From the NCBI GenBank assembly GCA_964624825.1, contig CAZUYD010000007.1, forward strand, positions 1 to 64,000: a DNA stretch of 64,000 nt. Reading direction: 5' to 3'. The notes under the pieces were generated by a model, which did not search any database, was not told where the DNA came from, and worked only from the letters and a program-made list of their open reading frames with translations. Origin of the DNA: Enorma sp964624825 (GTDB taxonomy: Bacteria; Actinomycetota; Coriobacteriia; Coriobacteriales; Coriobacteriaceae). The position numbers and the translations under genes are program-made. This document shows, in pieces, positions 38,738 through 46,745 of this stretch (position 1 is the first letter of the stretch; each line of letters starts with the position of its first letter).

Positions 38738-40738
38738 TTAGTTTTGAGAGAAGAACGAGAACCCGCGATACCCCGCGCCGGGATACGGCACGCCCGGGAT
38801 GCCACCTGCTTCGCCATGCTCGAGAAACTCTTGGAGCGCGCGCTGCACCTGCTGCTCGATCTGTGGAAGATCCTTGCCCAGGCGTTGCCTGCCCTCCTCT
38901 GAGTTCAACGCCTCGAGCTGCTCGGGGGCAACGCCCAGAATGTTTCCGATAAACCCCATGATCTCGCCGCGCATGCGCGCGCCCATCTCGGCTCCCTGCT
39001 CCTCAATGCGCGCGGCCTCTGATTGCACGAGCCCCGAAAGCGTTTGCTGCGCTGCCCCATGACGTCCCACATCTGACCAGGCAAGCGTTATGGGCCAGGC
39101 GCGCTCCAAAAACGAACGCCCGGAAACCGCGATGGGCATCGGCAGGCTTCGCCGCGCCGCCTCGCCACGGCGCACCAACATGATAAGGAGCGCGACCGCC
39201 TCGGGATGGCTTGCGGCCAGCGGGATATCCTCGAGCGAAAGCCCTCGATCCACATGAGCTTCGAGCACGCCGTCCACCTGACTCGGCTCGAGCCCGTGCA
39301 ACAGATGCGCCATCCGCTCCTCATATTCTGGACGCCCGAGACCCAGACCGACGGCGCGCGCAAGGATCTCGGCGAGCGACCGTTCGACACTCGCCAGGCC
39401 GATCAGCTCGCGAGGCAACGCGTTGCTTGCGCGCTCGCGCGCGGAGGCAAGGAATTCCAAAGAGGAGAGGTACACGTCGCCGAACGGCGCGACCGCACCG
39501 GCAATGCCACTTGCAACCCCGCCGGGCGCGAGGGCGTAATCGGTCTTCGTGAGCGCGCTGACCGGCAATGCATGCGCCGTGTGCGCGAGGTCTTCGAGGT
39601 AGAGCCGTTCGATACCGGCGTGCACCCACCGTGTTGCCAAGCCCGTGCGCGGCACCTCGGAGGCGAGCTCGTCGCGATCGAGCAAGCTCGACACGTCAGG
39701 CTCGTCGTGCTCGACCAGCTTGATGTGCAGGCTCGCCGCGAGCGCGCGCACGCGTTCCACTCGCGCGCGCTCGGCTGCCTCCTGAGCAGGCGTGGTTACC
39801 TGCTGCCGCGCGAGAAGCAGGCCCACCACGTTGCGCGGTCCTAACGCATCGACGCAGAGCGCCGCCGCAAGGGAGCTCGGCAGGTTGCCATCAAGCACCA
39901 GCGCCGCGCGCGAGGCGCCCTCAGCGGCGGCGATGTCGGCAAGCCCAAGCCGCAACGCCTCCCATTCCCAAGTTTCGCGCTGGTACTGCGGAAGCTCATG
40001 ATCCTCGATGCGCGGCACCGTCACGCCGCGCTGCACGTCTTGCACAAGCAGCGACTCCTCGAAGCAGGGCGCAGCAGCGACCACGCGGCCGCAATCGTCC
40101 ATCATGAACGACCCGCCCGTGTAAACCGCCTCATCGAAGCCGCCGATCGGAGCCACGCATGCAAGCCACATGCTGCGTTTGACCACCTCCGGCCGATAGT
40201 GCCCATCGGACACCGAAGCGACCGCCGCAGACTCCTCGTGCAGCATGCTGAACGGCTGTGCCTGGAAGAAGATGACCAGGTCGCATCCGGAGGGCAGCAG
40301 CTCCATGTCGCGCTGGAAATCGAAGGTCGCCGCGCACCGCGTGCCGTCTATATCGAACAGCGGCGGCAACCACAGGTCCTCATCGGCCTGCTCGCGACGA
40401 AACGCGGTAAGCATGCGCACGGGAATGAGCCGCTGCTGTTTGAGCATGAAGACCTCGAGCACCGGCGTGCCCTCATACGAGACATACGCAGGAACCAGCG
40501 CGATCACATCGATCGCGGCCAGACGTTTCGATAAATCGCCCAGATTGGTCAGGACATCGTGCACGTAGTTATCGGCGTTGACGAGCGCGCCGGGCAGCAT
40601 GCCGGCAAACAGCGGCGCCGGGGTCAAGAGCAGCCGCGCCCCCTGTTCGCGGGCAAGCACGGCTTGGCTTTCAATGCGAGCACAGATCGCCTCGATATCA
40701 CCAAGGCGCATGTCTATCTGCGCAATCGCGACCTTCAT
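38738..40738 (-). CDS. NadE (glutamine-dependent NAD+ synthetase) homologue with degenerate active sites
   Basis: A 666-residue protein with the two-domain layout of NadE: nitrilase-like glutaminase (1-250) and synthetase (about 255-570), plus a 90-residue C-terminal extension ending GFSFFSQN. Alignment by eye is clear at ALCVDALGPRNVVGLLL, LTKTDYALA, FGDVYLSSLEFLA, LEPSQVDGVLEAHVDRGLSLEDI and ERAWPITLAW. The active sites look lost. The glutaminase Glu motif reads TPAPLFAG (39-46). The expected Lys is absent near 100-112, and the Cys segment reads AATFDF (136-141). The ATP-binding SGGIDS reads LDGNLPSSL (281-289). It may be a regulatory pseudoenzyme or have a changed reaction. A canonical nadE should be sought elsewhere. 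Confidence 0.78.
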   Translation of the reverse strand: MKVAIAQIDMRLGDIEAICARIESQAVLAREQGARLLLTPAPLFAGMLPGALVNADNYVHDVLTNLGDLSKRLAAIDVIALVPAYVSYEGTPVLEVFMLKQQRLIPVRMLTAFRREQADEDLWLPPLFDIDGTRCAATFDFQRDMELLPSGCDLVIFFQAQPFSMLHEESAAVASVSDGHYRPEVVKRSMWLACVAPIGGFDEAVYTGGSFMMDDCGRVVAAAPCFEESLLVQDVQRGVTVPRIEDHELPQYQRETWEWEALRLGLADIAAAEGASRAALVLDGNLPSSLAAALCVDALGPRNVVGLLLARQQVTTPAQEAAERARVERVRALAASLHIKLVEHDEPDVSSLLDRDELASEVPRTGLATRWVHAGIERLYLEDLAHTAHALPVSALTKTDYALAPGGVASGIAGAVAPFGDVYLSSLEFLASARERASNALPRELIGLASVERSLAEILARAVGLGLGRPEYEERMAHLLHGLEPSQVDGVLEAHVDRGLSLEDIPLAASHPEAVALLIMLVRRGEAARRSLPMPIAVSGRSFLERAWPITLAWSDVGRHGAAQQTLSGLVQSEAARIEEQGAEMGARMRGEIMGFIGNILGVAPEQLEALNSEEGRQRLGKDLPQIEQQVQRALQEFLEHGEAGGIPGVPYPGAGYRGFSFFSQN

Positions 40739-40958
40739 AGGATGCCCCTTTCACCCCATTCTCTACTCAGCCGATGGAACGCGCATGCCCTATCGGCATA
40801 AGGCGGATCGTGCCACGAGCGCCTCGGCGGGTGGCCATGCGAGCATGTCGCGCGCGGCCCCGGCCGTGCGAGCCGAAGCGTTCTTTGCTCTTATCATTCT
40901 CTTCGAGCTGCCCGCGTCTCGGTGCCAGCATCTCGAGCGGTAATCGACATTTTATGTC

Positions 40959-40984
40959 AAAAAAGGGTCGCCCAGCGGCGACCC
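40959..40984 (-). terminator. Rho-independent terminator of the superoxide reductase gene
   Basis: On the minus strand GGGTCGCC-GCTG-GGCGACCC is followed by six T. The stem is a perfect 8 bp. It lies 82 bases beyond the superoxide reductase stop. Confidence 0.9.
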
Positions 40985-41063
40985 TTCCCGCGTGGAACGT
41001 CCTGCTGATCGCCGTTCTGCGCGGTGCCGTGGTCTGTGGCGACCCTTCCCGCATGAAACGTCC
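40977..41063. repeat. Pair of 26-base direct repeats
   Basis: 40977-41002 and 41038-41063 are 26-base copies that differ at two positions (G/A in the CGTGG versus CATGA part). The first copy forms half of the terminator stem; the second abuts the stop of the superoxide reductase gene. This looks like an intergenic repeat unit that has been duplicated. Confidence 0.7.
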
Positions 41064-41065
41064 CC

Positions 41066-41428
41066 TTAGAACTCCGCCTTCCATAGCCCATGCAGGTTGC
41101 AGTAAGCATACACCGTGCCGGATTTTACGCCGCCCGGGAAGAACGCGACCGAGGTCTGGCCGGGCTTGAGCGAATGCATCTCGAGGCGACCATCCGTTTG
41201 GAGCGCGATCCACTCGATGTAGTGCGCCTCCTCCATGGGATGCGCAACCGACCCAACGGTTACCCGAATCAGCCTGCCCTCGTTTTGAACATCTACGATC
41301 GGGACATGCTTTTCGGTCGCCGCATCGGTGACGTTAGGCTCGAGCGCGGAGTAGCCGCTCGGCGCGGACGCGCCCTCTTCGAGCGCAACAATGAAGTGAT
41401 TCTCGGCGTCTTTATAAAACGTTGCCAT
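41066..41428 (-). CDS. Superoxide reductase, desulfoferrodoxin family lacking the rubredoxin-like site
   Basis: A 120-residue protein. The catalytic iron ligands of superoxide reductase are present: His41, His63, His69, Cys110 and His113 (EKHVPIV, VAHPMEEAHYIEW, YAYCNLHGLWK), with the conserved Glu39-Lys40 pair. It reduces superoxide to peroxide in anaerobes. The N-terminal 35 residues align with the desulforedoxin domain of 2Fe enzymes, but every cysteine ligand is gone, so only the catalytic Fe centre remains, as in the Treponema-type class. The ATG at 41428 follows GGAGGTG. An imperfect palindrome ATGTGTACGTACGCAT at 41446-41461 lies just upstream and may be an operator. Confidence 0.9.
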   Translation of the reverse strand: MATFYKDAENHFIVALEEGASAPSGYSALEPNVTDAATEKHVPIVDVQNEGRLIRVTVGSVAHPMEEAHYIEWIALQTDGRLEMHSLKPGQTSVAFFPGGVKSGTVYAYCNLHGLWKAEF

Positions 41429-41668
41429 GGAGCACCTCCGTAAGATGTGTACGTACGCATGTTGACGGGTTATTATGCCCGCCAGGCGCGCCTCGTAGAC
41501 AGTCGCACCGCGAATGCAGCGCACATATGGCCGCCAGACGCGTGAGGCAAGGTCTCTACAACAAACTTTCACAACATGACCCACAAGCACCAGCGGTACC
41601 TTTACAATATGTATAAATGCACCAGCTGCATGCACCAACGCCTTCACGACACATGAGAAAGGACGAGT

Positions 41669-42058
41669 ATGGGTTTTCGTTCCTGGTTACGCGAGCGATT
41701 CTCGCGCGCGTCCCATGAGCGCATCGCGCCGCGCGCCCAGGAGCGCGCGTCCGGACAACCGGCTGAAATCGCCCCGGGATACCCCGCACAGGAATGGGAG
41801 GAGGTTCCCGCGTATCTGCCCGTTAGCCCGACAGAGCACATGCCCGCATGCATCATCGCCTCCGCTATCGCCGCTGGCGACCAAGAAACGAGCAAGCTCG
41901 TGGTCAAACGCATCTCGGTCGCGAACCCCGAGCATCGTCGGGTCAGCGCTATCGCTACGGCACTCGCCGCAGGAGCTCTCGAGAAGAGCTCTTTTTCGGT
42001 AAAACGCATCTATAAGAAAAGGGAAGAGAAAGGTTCGGAAAGCAACTATGCTGCGTAA
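41669..42058 (+). CDS. Decarboxylase-associated protein with two MmdE/OadG C-terminal-type repeats
   Basis: A 129-residue soluble protein, first gene of the decarboxylase operon. Residues 1-50 are Arg/Glu/Pro-rich. Residues 56-84 and 88-116 are two copies of one motif: a helix of the type IIASAIAAG or VSAIATALAAG, followed by VVKRIS or SVKRIY. In methylmalonyl-CoA and oxaloacetate decarboxylases this helix-plus-R-I pattern is found at the end of the small membrane subunit, and as a free peptide (MmdE) in Veillonella, where it stabilises the complex. Here it is duplicated and detached from its TM part. The ATG follows AAAGGA, and the gene overlaps the carrier gene by 11 bases. Confidence 0.75.
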   Translation: MGFRSWLRERFSRASHERIAPRAQERASGQPAEIAPGYPAQEWEEVPAYLPVSPTEHMPACIIASAIAAGDQETSKLVVKRISVANPEHRRVSAIATALAAGALEKSSFSVKRIYKKREEKGSESNYAA

Positions 42059-42455
42059 GTTCAAGATTTCAATCGATGGAACCCAGTATCTAGTCGAGAT
42101 GGAAGAGATCGGCGCGCCCGCGCCGACAGCGGCGCCCGCGCCCGCGCCTGTGGCCACTCCTGCACCCGCAACGCCTGCGCCCGCAGCGCCCGCACCCCAA
42201 CCCGAACCTGCGCCGGCGCCCGCCGCAGCACCCCCTGCCGGCGCACACGTCCAAGAGGCGCCTATGCCGGGCACCATCCTCGACATCCATGTGGCCGTAG
42301 GCGATACCGTCGAGGTCAACCAACCTGTCATGGTGCTTGAGGCCATGAAGATGGAAAGCGAGATCGTGGCAGAGCAGGCGGGCACCATCGCCTCGATCAA
42401 CGTTGCCAAGGGCGACATGGTGAACCCCGGAGATACGCTCTTCTCCATCGCCTAG
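42048..42455 (+). CDS. Biotin carrier subunit of the Na+-translocating decarboxylase
   Basis: A 135-residue carrier. The first 22 residues form the start (MLRKFKISIDGTQYLVEMEEI), typical of GcdC/MmdC carriers. Residues 23-66 are an Ala/Pro linker and residues 70-135 the biotinyl domain with Lys101 in LEAMKMESE. It shuttles CO2 from the carboxyltransferase (oadA product) to the membrane beta subunit. BirA at 57086 should biotinylate it. It overlaps the upstream gene, and 103 bases separate it from oadB. Confidence 0.94.
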   Translation: MLRKFKISIDGTQYLVEMEEIGAPAPTAAPAPAPVATPAPATPAPAAPAPQPEPAPAPAAAPPAGAHVQEAPMPGTILDIHVAVGDTVEVNQPVMVLEAMKMESEIVAEQAGTIASINVAKGDMVNPGDTLFSIA

Positions 42456-42558
42456 CCTTCGCACGCGATGGTGCGTTCGGGCTCGCCCCGGGCACCGCAC
42501 GCACGAACGAGGTAACAGGCGTGCGCATTCTACCCGCTGCATATAGGAAGGTCGATCG

Positions 42559-43665
42559 TTGGAAATTTTACTTGATGGCGTCATGGCGCTCGCAGCCGAG
42601 CCGGGACGCATTGTGATGATGGCAATTGGCTGCATCCTCATGTATCTGGGAATCAAGAAGGAGTACGAGCCGACGCTGCTCGTACCCATGGGACTGGGCA
42701 CCATCTTGGTGAACATCCCTTCGTCGGGCGTCATCGGCGATACCGGCCCCTTCCAGATCCTCTTCGATATCGGCATCGAGACCGAGCTCTTCCCGCTGCT
42801 GCTCTTCATTGGCATCGGCGCCATGATCGATTTCGGACCGTTGCTCTCGAGCCCGTTCTTGCTGCTCTTCGGCGCCGCCGCCCAATTCGGCATCTTCTTC
42901 GTGATCATCGTGGCGACGCTGCTCGGCTTCGATATGGTCGACGCCGCCTCGACCGGCATCATCGCCGCCGCCGATGGCCCTACGTCGATCTTTGTCGCCA
43001 ACAGCCTCGGCTCCAAGTACATGGGCGCCATCATGGTGGCGGCCTACTCCTACATGGCGCTCGTACCCATCATCCAGCCTATCGCCATCAAGGCGGTGAC
43101 CACCAAGAAGGAGCGCCGAATCCGCATGACGTACAACCCGCGTGCGGTCTCCAAGACATCGAAGATTCTCTTCCCCATCATCATCTGCGTCATCGCCGGC
43201 CTCATCGCGCCTATGTCGTTACCGCTCGTGGGCTTCCTCATGTTTGGCAACCTCCTGCGCGAATGCGGCGTTCTCGACAGCCTGTCTAAATCCGCCCAGA
43301 ACGAGTTGGTGAACCTCATCTCGATCCTGCTCGGCCTCTGCGTATCGGTGAAGATGGAGTACCACGAGTTCCTGCAGGTCGATACCCTCATCGTCATGGC
43401 GCTCGGCCTCGTGGGCTTCATCATGGACTCCGTGGGCGGCGTAGTGTTCGCCAAGGTGCTGAACATCTTCCGTAAAGAGAAGATCAACCCCATGGTCGGC
43501 GCAGCGGGCATCTCGGCCTTCCCCATGAGCTCGCGCGTGGTGCAAAGGCTCGCCACCGAAGAGGATCCGCAGAACTTCATCCTCATGCAGGCAAGCGCTG
43601 CAAACGTGGCCGGTCAGATCGCCTCGGTGGTCGCGGGTGGCCTGGTACTCGGGTTGCTAGCATAG
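42559..43665 (+). CDS. oadB: OadB-type Na+-translocating decarboxylase beta subunit
   Basis: A 368-residue membrane protein with about nine to eleven helices. It is the decarboxylating ion pump that couples release of CO2 from carboxybiotin to Na+ export. Family features include YEPTLLVPMGLGTILVNIP, FLLLFIGIGAMIDFGPLL, TGIIAAADGPTSIFVA with the critical Asp in helix IIIa, and the C-terminal GAAGISAFPMSSRVVQ. Translation starts at a TTG behind AGGAAGG, an unusual codon that may limit expression of the pump. A 45-residue TM subunit follows after 12 bases. Confidence 0.94.
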   Translation: MEILLDGVMALAAEPGRIVMMAIGCILMYLGIKKEYEPTLLVPMGLGTILVNIPSSGVIGDTGPFQILFDIGIETELFPLLLFIGIGAMIDFGPLLSSPFLLLFGAAAQFGIFFVIIVATLLGFDMVDAASTGIIAAADGPTSIFVANSLGSKYMGAIMVAAYSYMALVPIIQPIAIKAVTTKKERRIRMTYNPRAVSKTSKILFPIIICVIAGLIAPMSLPLVGFLMFGNLLRECGVLDSLSKSAQNELVNLISILLGLCVSVKMEYHEFLQVDTLIVMALGLVGFIMDSVGGVVFAKVLNIFRKEKINPMVGAAGISAFPMSSRVVQRLATEEDPQNFILMQASAANVAGQIASVVAGGLVLGLLA

Positions 43666-43677
43666 GAGGGAACCGCA

Positions 43678-43815
43678 ATGACTGAGAACCTTGCGACCGC
43701 CTTCGAGCTCCTTGGCTTGGGCTGGGGCGGCATCTTCATCGTCATGTTCATCATCTATCTCATCTCGCTCGCGCTCTCGAAGATCTTTTCGCCGAGCGAT
43801 GGCGGGGGCAACTAA
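43678..43815 (+). CDS. Single-TM small subunit of the decarboxylase (OadG/MmdD N-terminal type)
   Basis: A 45-residue peptide, MTENLATAFELLGLGW followed by a hydrophobic helix (about 17-36) and KIFSPSDGGGN. The GWGGIFIVMFIIYLIS segment matches the single N-terminal helix of gamma/delta subunits that assemble the decarboxylase at the membrane. It ends just after the helix, without the usual linker and C-terminal tail. That tail motif is found instead, twice, in the protein at 41669. The ATG follows GGAGGG, and it lies between oadB and oadA. Confidence 0.85.
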   Translation: MTENLATAFELLGLGWGGIFIVMFIIYLISLALSKIFSPSDGGGN

Positions 43816-43835
43816 CGAAGGGAGGCATCGGCTCT

Positions 43836-45230
43836 ATGGGACGAACCGTCCGCTTCATGGAAACCATCCTTCGAGACGGGCAACAAAGCCAGATCGCCAC
43901 GCGCATGCCCATCGAGGACATGCTGCCGGTGCTCGAAGACCTCGACTCATGCGGCCTCTATGCGCTTGAGGTATGGGGTGGCGCGACATTTGACTCATGC
44001 CTGCGCTATTTGAACGAGGATCCCTGGGAGCGCCTGCGCACCATACGCGCGCACGTGAAGAACACGAAGCTCCAGATGCTCCTGCGCGGCCAAAACCTGC
44101 TGGGATACCATAATTACGCAGACGACGTGGTTGAGGCGTTCGTGAAAAAATCCGTCGAGAACGGCATCGACGTGCTGCGCATCTTCGACGCCCTGAACGA
44201 CACGCGCAACCTTCAGACCTCCATCCGCGCTGCTAAGGAAGCGGGCGGCGAGGTGCAGGCTGCGATTTGCTACACCACGAGCGATGTGCACACGATCCGC
44301 TACTTTGTGTCGCTCGCCATCGAGATGGAGCGCGCCGGAGCCGATTCCATCTGCATAAAAGACATGGCAGGCGTTCTCACCCCCGAGGTTGCCTACGAGC
44401 TGGTCGACGAGATCAAGAGCGCGATCGATTTGCCGGTGCAGGTGCACACGCACGGCACCGCGGGTATCGGGCAGCTGACCTATCTCAAAGCCGTCGAGGC
44501 GGGCGCGGACATCATCGATACCTGCCTTTCGCCGTTCGCGGAGGGCACGAGCCAGCCGTGCACCGAATCGATGGCGATCGCACTTGACGGCCTGGGTTAC
44601 GACGTTGCGCTCGATGTCGATAAGCTCGACCAGGTCGCCAAGCATTTTGCAAGCGTGCGCGACCGCTTCCTTGCCGACGGCGGACTCAACCCCAAGGTGC
44701 TTGAGGTTGAACCGAAAGCGCTGCTCTACAAGGTTCCCGGGGGCATGCTCTCGAACCTTATCAGCAACCTCGCTGACCTCGGCGCGCTCGACCGTTATAA
44801 CGAGGTGCTCGCGGAGGTTCCGCGCGTGCGCGCTGAGCTGGGGTATCCCCCGTTGGTAACGCCGCTCTCGCAGATGGTCGGCTCGCAGGCGCTGATGAAC
44901 GTGCTCTCTGGCGAGCGATACAAGATCGTTCCCAACGAGATTCACGATTACGTGCGCGGCATGTACGGACGGCCGCCGGTCACCATCTCGAAGGAGATTC
45001 GCACGCTGATCATCGGCGACGAGAAGGTCATCACCCGCCGCCCCGCCGACTTGCTCGAGCCCGCGCTTTCTGCAGCGCGCGAGGAAATCGGTGCATATGC
45101 CAAGAGCGAGGAAGACGTGCTCTCGTATGCGCTCTTCCCCGAGCAGGCGCGCGACTTCCTTGGCCGCCGCGAAGACCCATTCTACGATGTGCCCGTACAG
45201 GAAGTCGAGGTAACCGTCGCCGTCTCATAG
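43836..45230 (+). CDS. oadA: OadA-type carboxyltransferase (oxaloacetate decarboxylase alpha), without biotin domain
   Basis: A 464-residue enzyme of the pyruvate carboxylase/5S transcarboxylase family. TILRDGQQSQIATR holds the metal-binding Asp. QMLLRGQNLLGY, DVLRIFDALND, SICIKDMAGVL with the CO2-accepting Lys, and VQVHTHGTAGIG with two metal His follow. PLSQMVGSQALMNVL belongs to the partial conserved C-terminal region. It moves the carboxyl of oxaloacetate to biotin. It lacks the C-terminal biotinyl domain of the Klebsiella type; the carrier is the separate protein at 42048. Last gene of the operon, followed by a terminator. Confidence 0.94.
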   Translation: MGRTVRFMETILRDGQQSQIATRMPIEDMLPVLEDLDSCGLYALEVWGGATFDSCLRYLNEDPWERLRTIRAHVKNTKLQMLLRGQNLLGYHNYADDVVEAFVKKSVENGIDVLRIFDALNDTRNLQTSIRAAKEAGGEVQAAICYTTSDVHTIRYFVSLAIEMERAGADSICIKDMAGVLTPEVAYELVDEIKSAIDLPVQVHTHGTAGIGQLTYLKAVEAGADIIDTCLSPFAEGTSQPCTESMAIALDGLGYDVALDVDKLDQVAKHFASVRDRFLADGGLNPKVLEVEPKALLYKVPGGMLSNLISNLADLGALDRYNEVLAEVPRVRAELGYPPLVTPLSQMVGSQALMNVLSGERYKIVPNEIHDYVRGMYGRPPVTISKEIRTLIIGDEKVITRRPADLLEPALSAAREEIGAYAKSEEDVLSYALFPEQARDFLGRREDPFYDVPVQEVEVTVAVS

Positions 45231-45306
45231 CACGGTGACTTAGCAGCGCGCTATAACGCGATGCCCGCGGCTTTCACAGCGCGCCGGCGCCCAACTAGAT
45301 ACGCTC

Positions 45307-45340
45307 AGACCCCGAACATGCGAATGCATGCTCGGGGTCT
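45307..45340 (+). terminator. Terminator after oadA
   Basis: AGACCCCGA and TCGGGGTCT (9 bp), one A-C mismatch, then CATGC and GCATG (5 bp) around GAAT; GTATTGTTTG follows. It lies 77 bases after the oadA stop. The remaining bases to 45525 are AT-rich and hold no gene. Confidence 0.85.
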
Positions 45341-45525
45341 GTATTGTTTGGGTTTGCGATTTTCGCCGAAACCTGAGGATTTCTCACATGGGTATCTTTA
45401 AAAATTTGGAATCAAGGTTGCCCATCACAAAACCGTGTGTATCAACGCGACGGTAAGCATAGGCACCGGCAACATCCCACCAGAAAATCACGTATACATT
45501 GCGCAGAAGTCGATCATGCCGGCAT

Positions 45526-46485
45526 CTATCCTTCAAGGCCGAACAGCTTTGCCGCGTTGTCGTAGAGAATCGCATTCTTGTGCGGAGCGAGCTCGGGATC
45601 GTTCGCTAAAAACTCCTCCAAGCGCTTAAGATTTGCCAACACCAACTCTGCATTCGTAAAGGGGTAATCACCGCCATACATCACATGGTCGGGTGTGGTT
45701 ATGGTGAGCAATAGCTTCAGCATATACGGGACGGGATTGCCCGCCGTGTCGTAATACAGCTTGGATAGGTTTTCGTCCACATCTACCGGAGCCATCATGC
45801 CGTTATTCACCAGAATAGGCTGAAGCATCTTTATGCGTGCTGCGACATTGGGTAGGAAGGAACCGCAATGTGGAACCACAATGCTCACGTGGGGATAACG
45901 CACGGGAACATCGTGGGCGATCATATTGAGCACGCCGCGCGTAGTGTCCGCCAGGAACTCGTACAGCGGCACAGGTCCCGCCGAGAAGATGCCCTCTTGC
46001 TGAGGCGTCGGTCGATGTGGATGCAGAATCACGACTGCATTACGCTCGTTGAGCACGTGAAACAATGGGTCGAGTGCAGGGTCACCCAAATACAGCCCTC
46101 GGCTGTTGCTTGCCAGCTTTACCCCTTTGGCGCCGAGCTCATCGAGAGCATATATCGCCTCAGAGATGGCAGCATCCACATCAGGTAGCGGCAACACCGC
46201 ACAGAACCCAAACTTGCCAGGATGTGCCTGAACCTGTTCGGCGCAGAATTCGTTGAAGCGACGGCAAAACGTTTTGCTCTCCTCGTCATCGCCAAAATGC
46301 GGATGCGGCGATGAGAGCGACATGAGCGTCCATTCGACCCCACCCTGCTCCATCATCTCAAGGTTGACTTCGGCGCTCCATATTGGCAGTGGAAACCCAT
46401 CTTCCTTGAGCGCGCCGTGCTTGGCAAGCAAGTCGAGGTATTCCTGGTTGAGTACATGACTGTGTGCATCGATAATTTTACTCAT
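45526..46485 (-). CDS. Amidohydrolase 2 family (ACMSD-like) metal-dependent hydrolase/decarboxylase
   Basis: A 319-residue TIM-barrel protein of the amidohydrolase-2 group. The N-terminal metal motif is IIDAHSHV (His8, His10). VVILHPHRP carries the next metal His, VVPHCGSFLP the following one, and VMYGGDYPF the Asp. Such proteins include aminocarboxymuconate-semialdehyde and other aromatic acid decarboxylases as well as lactonases; the substrate is unknown. ATG follows AAAGGA. It is divergent from a TetR gene and has lower GC than its neighbours, which suggests acquisition as a regulator-enzyme pair for a dietary or aromatic compound. Confidence 0.87.
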   Translation of the reverse strand: MSKIIDAHSHVLNQEYLDLLAKHGALKEDGFPLPIWSAEVNLEMMEQGGVEWTLMSLSSPHPHFGDDEESKTFCRRFNEFCAEQVQAHPGKFGFCAVLPLPDVDAAISEAIYALDELGAKGVKLASNSRGLYLGDPALDPLFHVLNERNAVVILHPHRPTPQQEGIFSAGPVPLYEFLADTTRGVLNMIAHDVPVRYPHVSIVVPHCGSFLPNVAARIKMLQPILVNNGMMAPVDVDENLSKLYYDTAGNPVPYMLKLLLTITTPDHVMYGGDYPFTNAELVLANLKRLEEFLANDPELAPHKNAILYDNAAKLFGLEG

Positions 46486-46522
46486 GACCTATCCTTTCTA
46501 TACGCTTGCGCCGACCCGTTGC

Positions 46523-46588
46523 CAGAGCACGTTTGCTCTGCATTGCTCTTTTTAACTGAAAAAGCGAGTTCTGCACATCATCAGAACT
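46523..46588. promoter_or_regulatory. Two inverted repeats in the divergent amidohydrolase/TetR promoter region
   Basis: CAGAGCA-CGTT-TGCTCTG (46523-46540) and AGTTCTG-N8-CAGAACT (46567-46588) are both perfect 7-bp palindromes in the 260-base divergent gap. The second has the size and symmetry of a TetR-family operator and is the better candidate. The first lies 38 bases upstream of the amidohydrolase start. Confidence 0.5.
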
Positions 46589-46745
46589 GCCATGTGTGTT
46601 GAGAAATCGACACGGGCGGCAAAACTGTCTACTCTGACTGGCAAATACCTACAACCCCCGCCTAGCTGTTAGAATACAAATGAGCCGTGAGAACCTATGG
46701 ATAGCGTATGTACTATGAGATGCTGGGGATATCCGGGGAGGGTGC

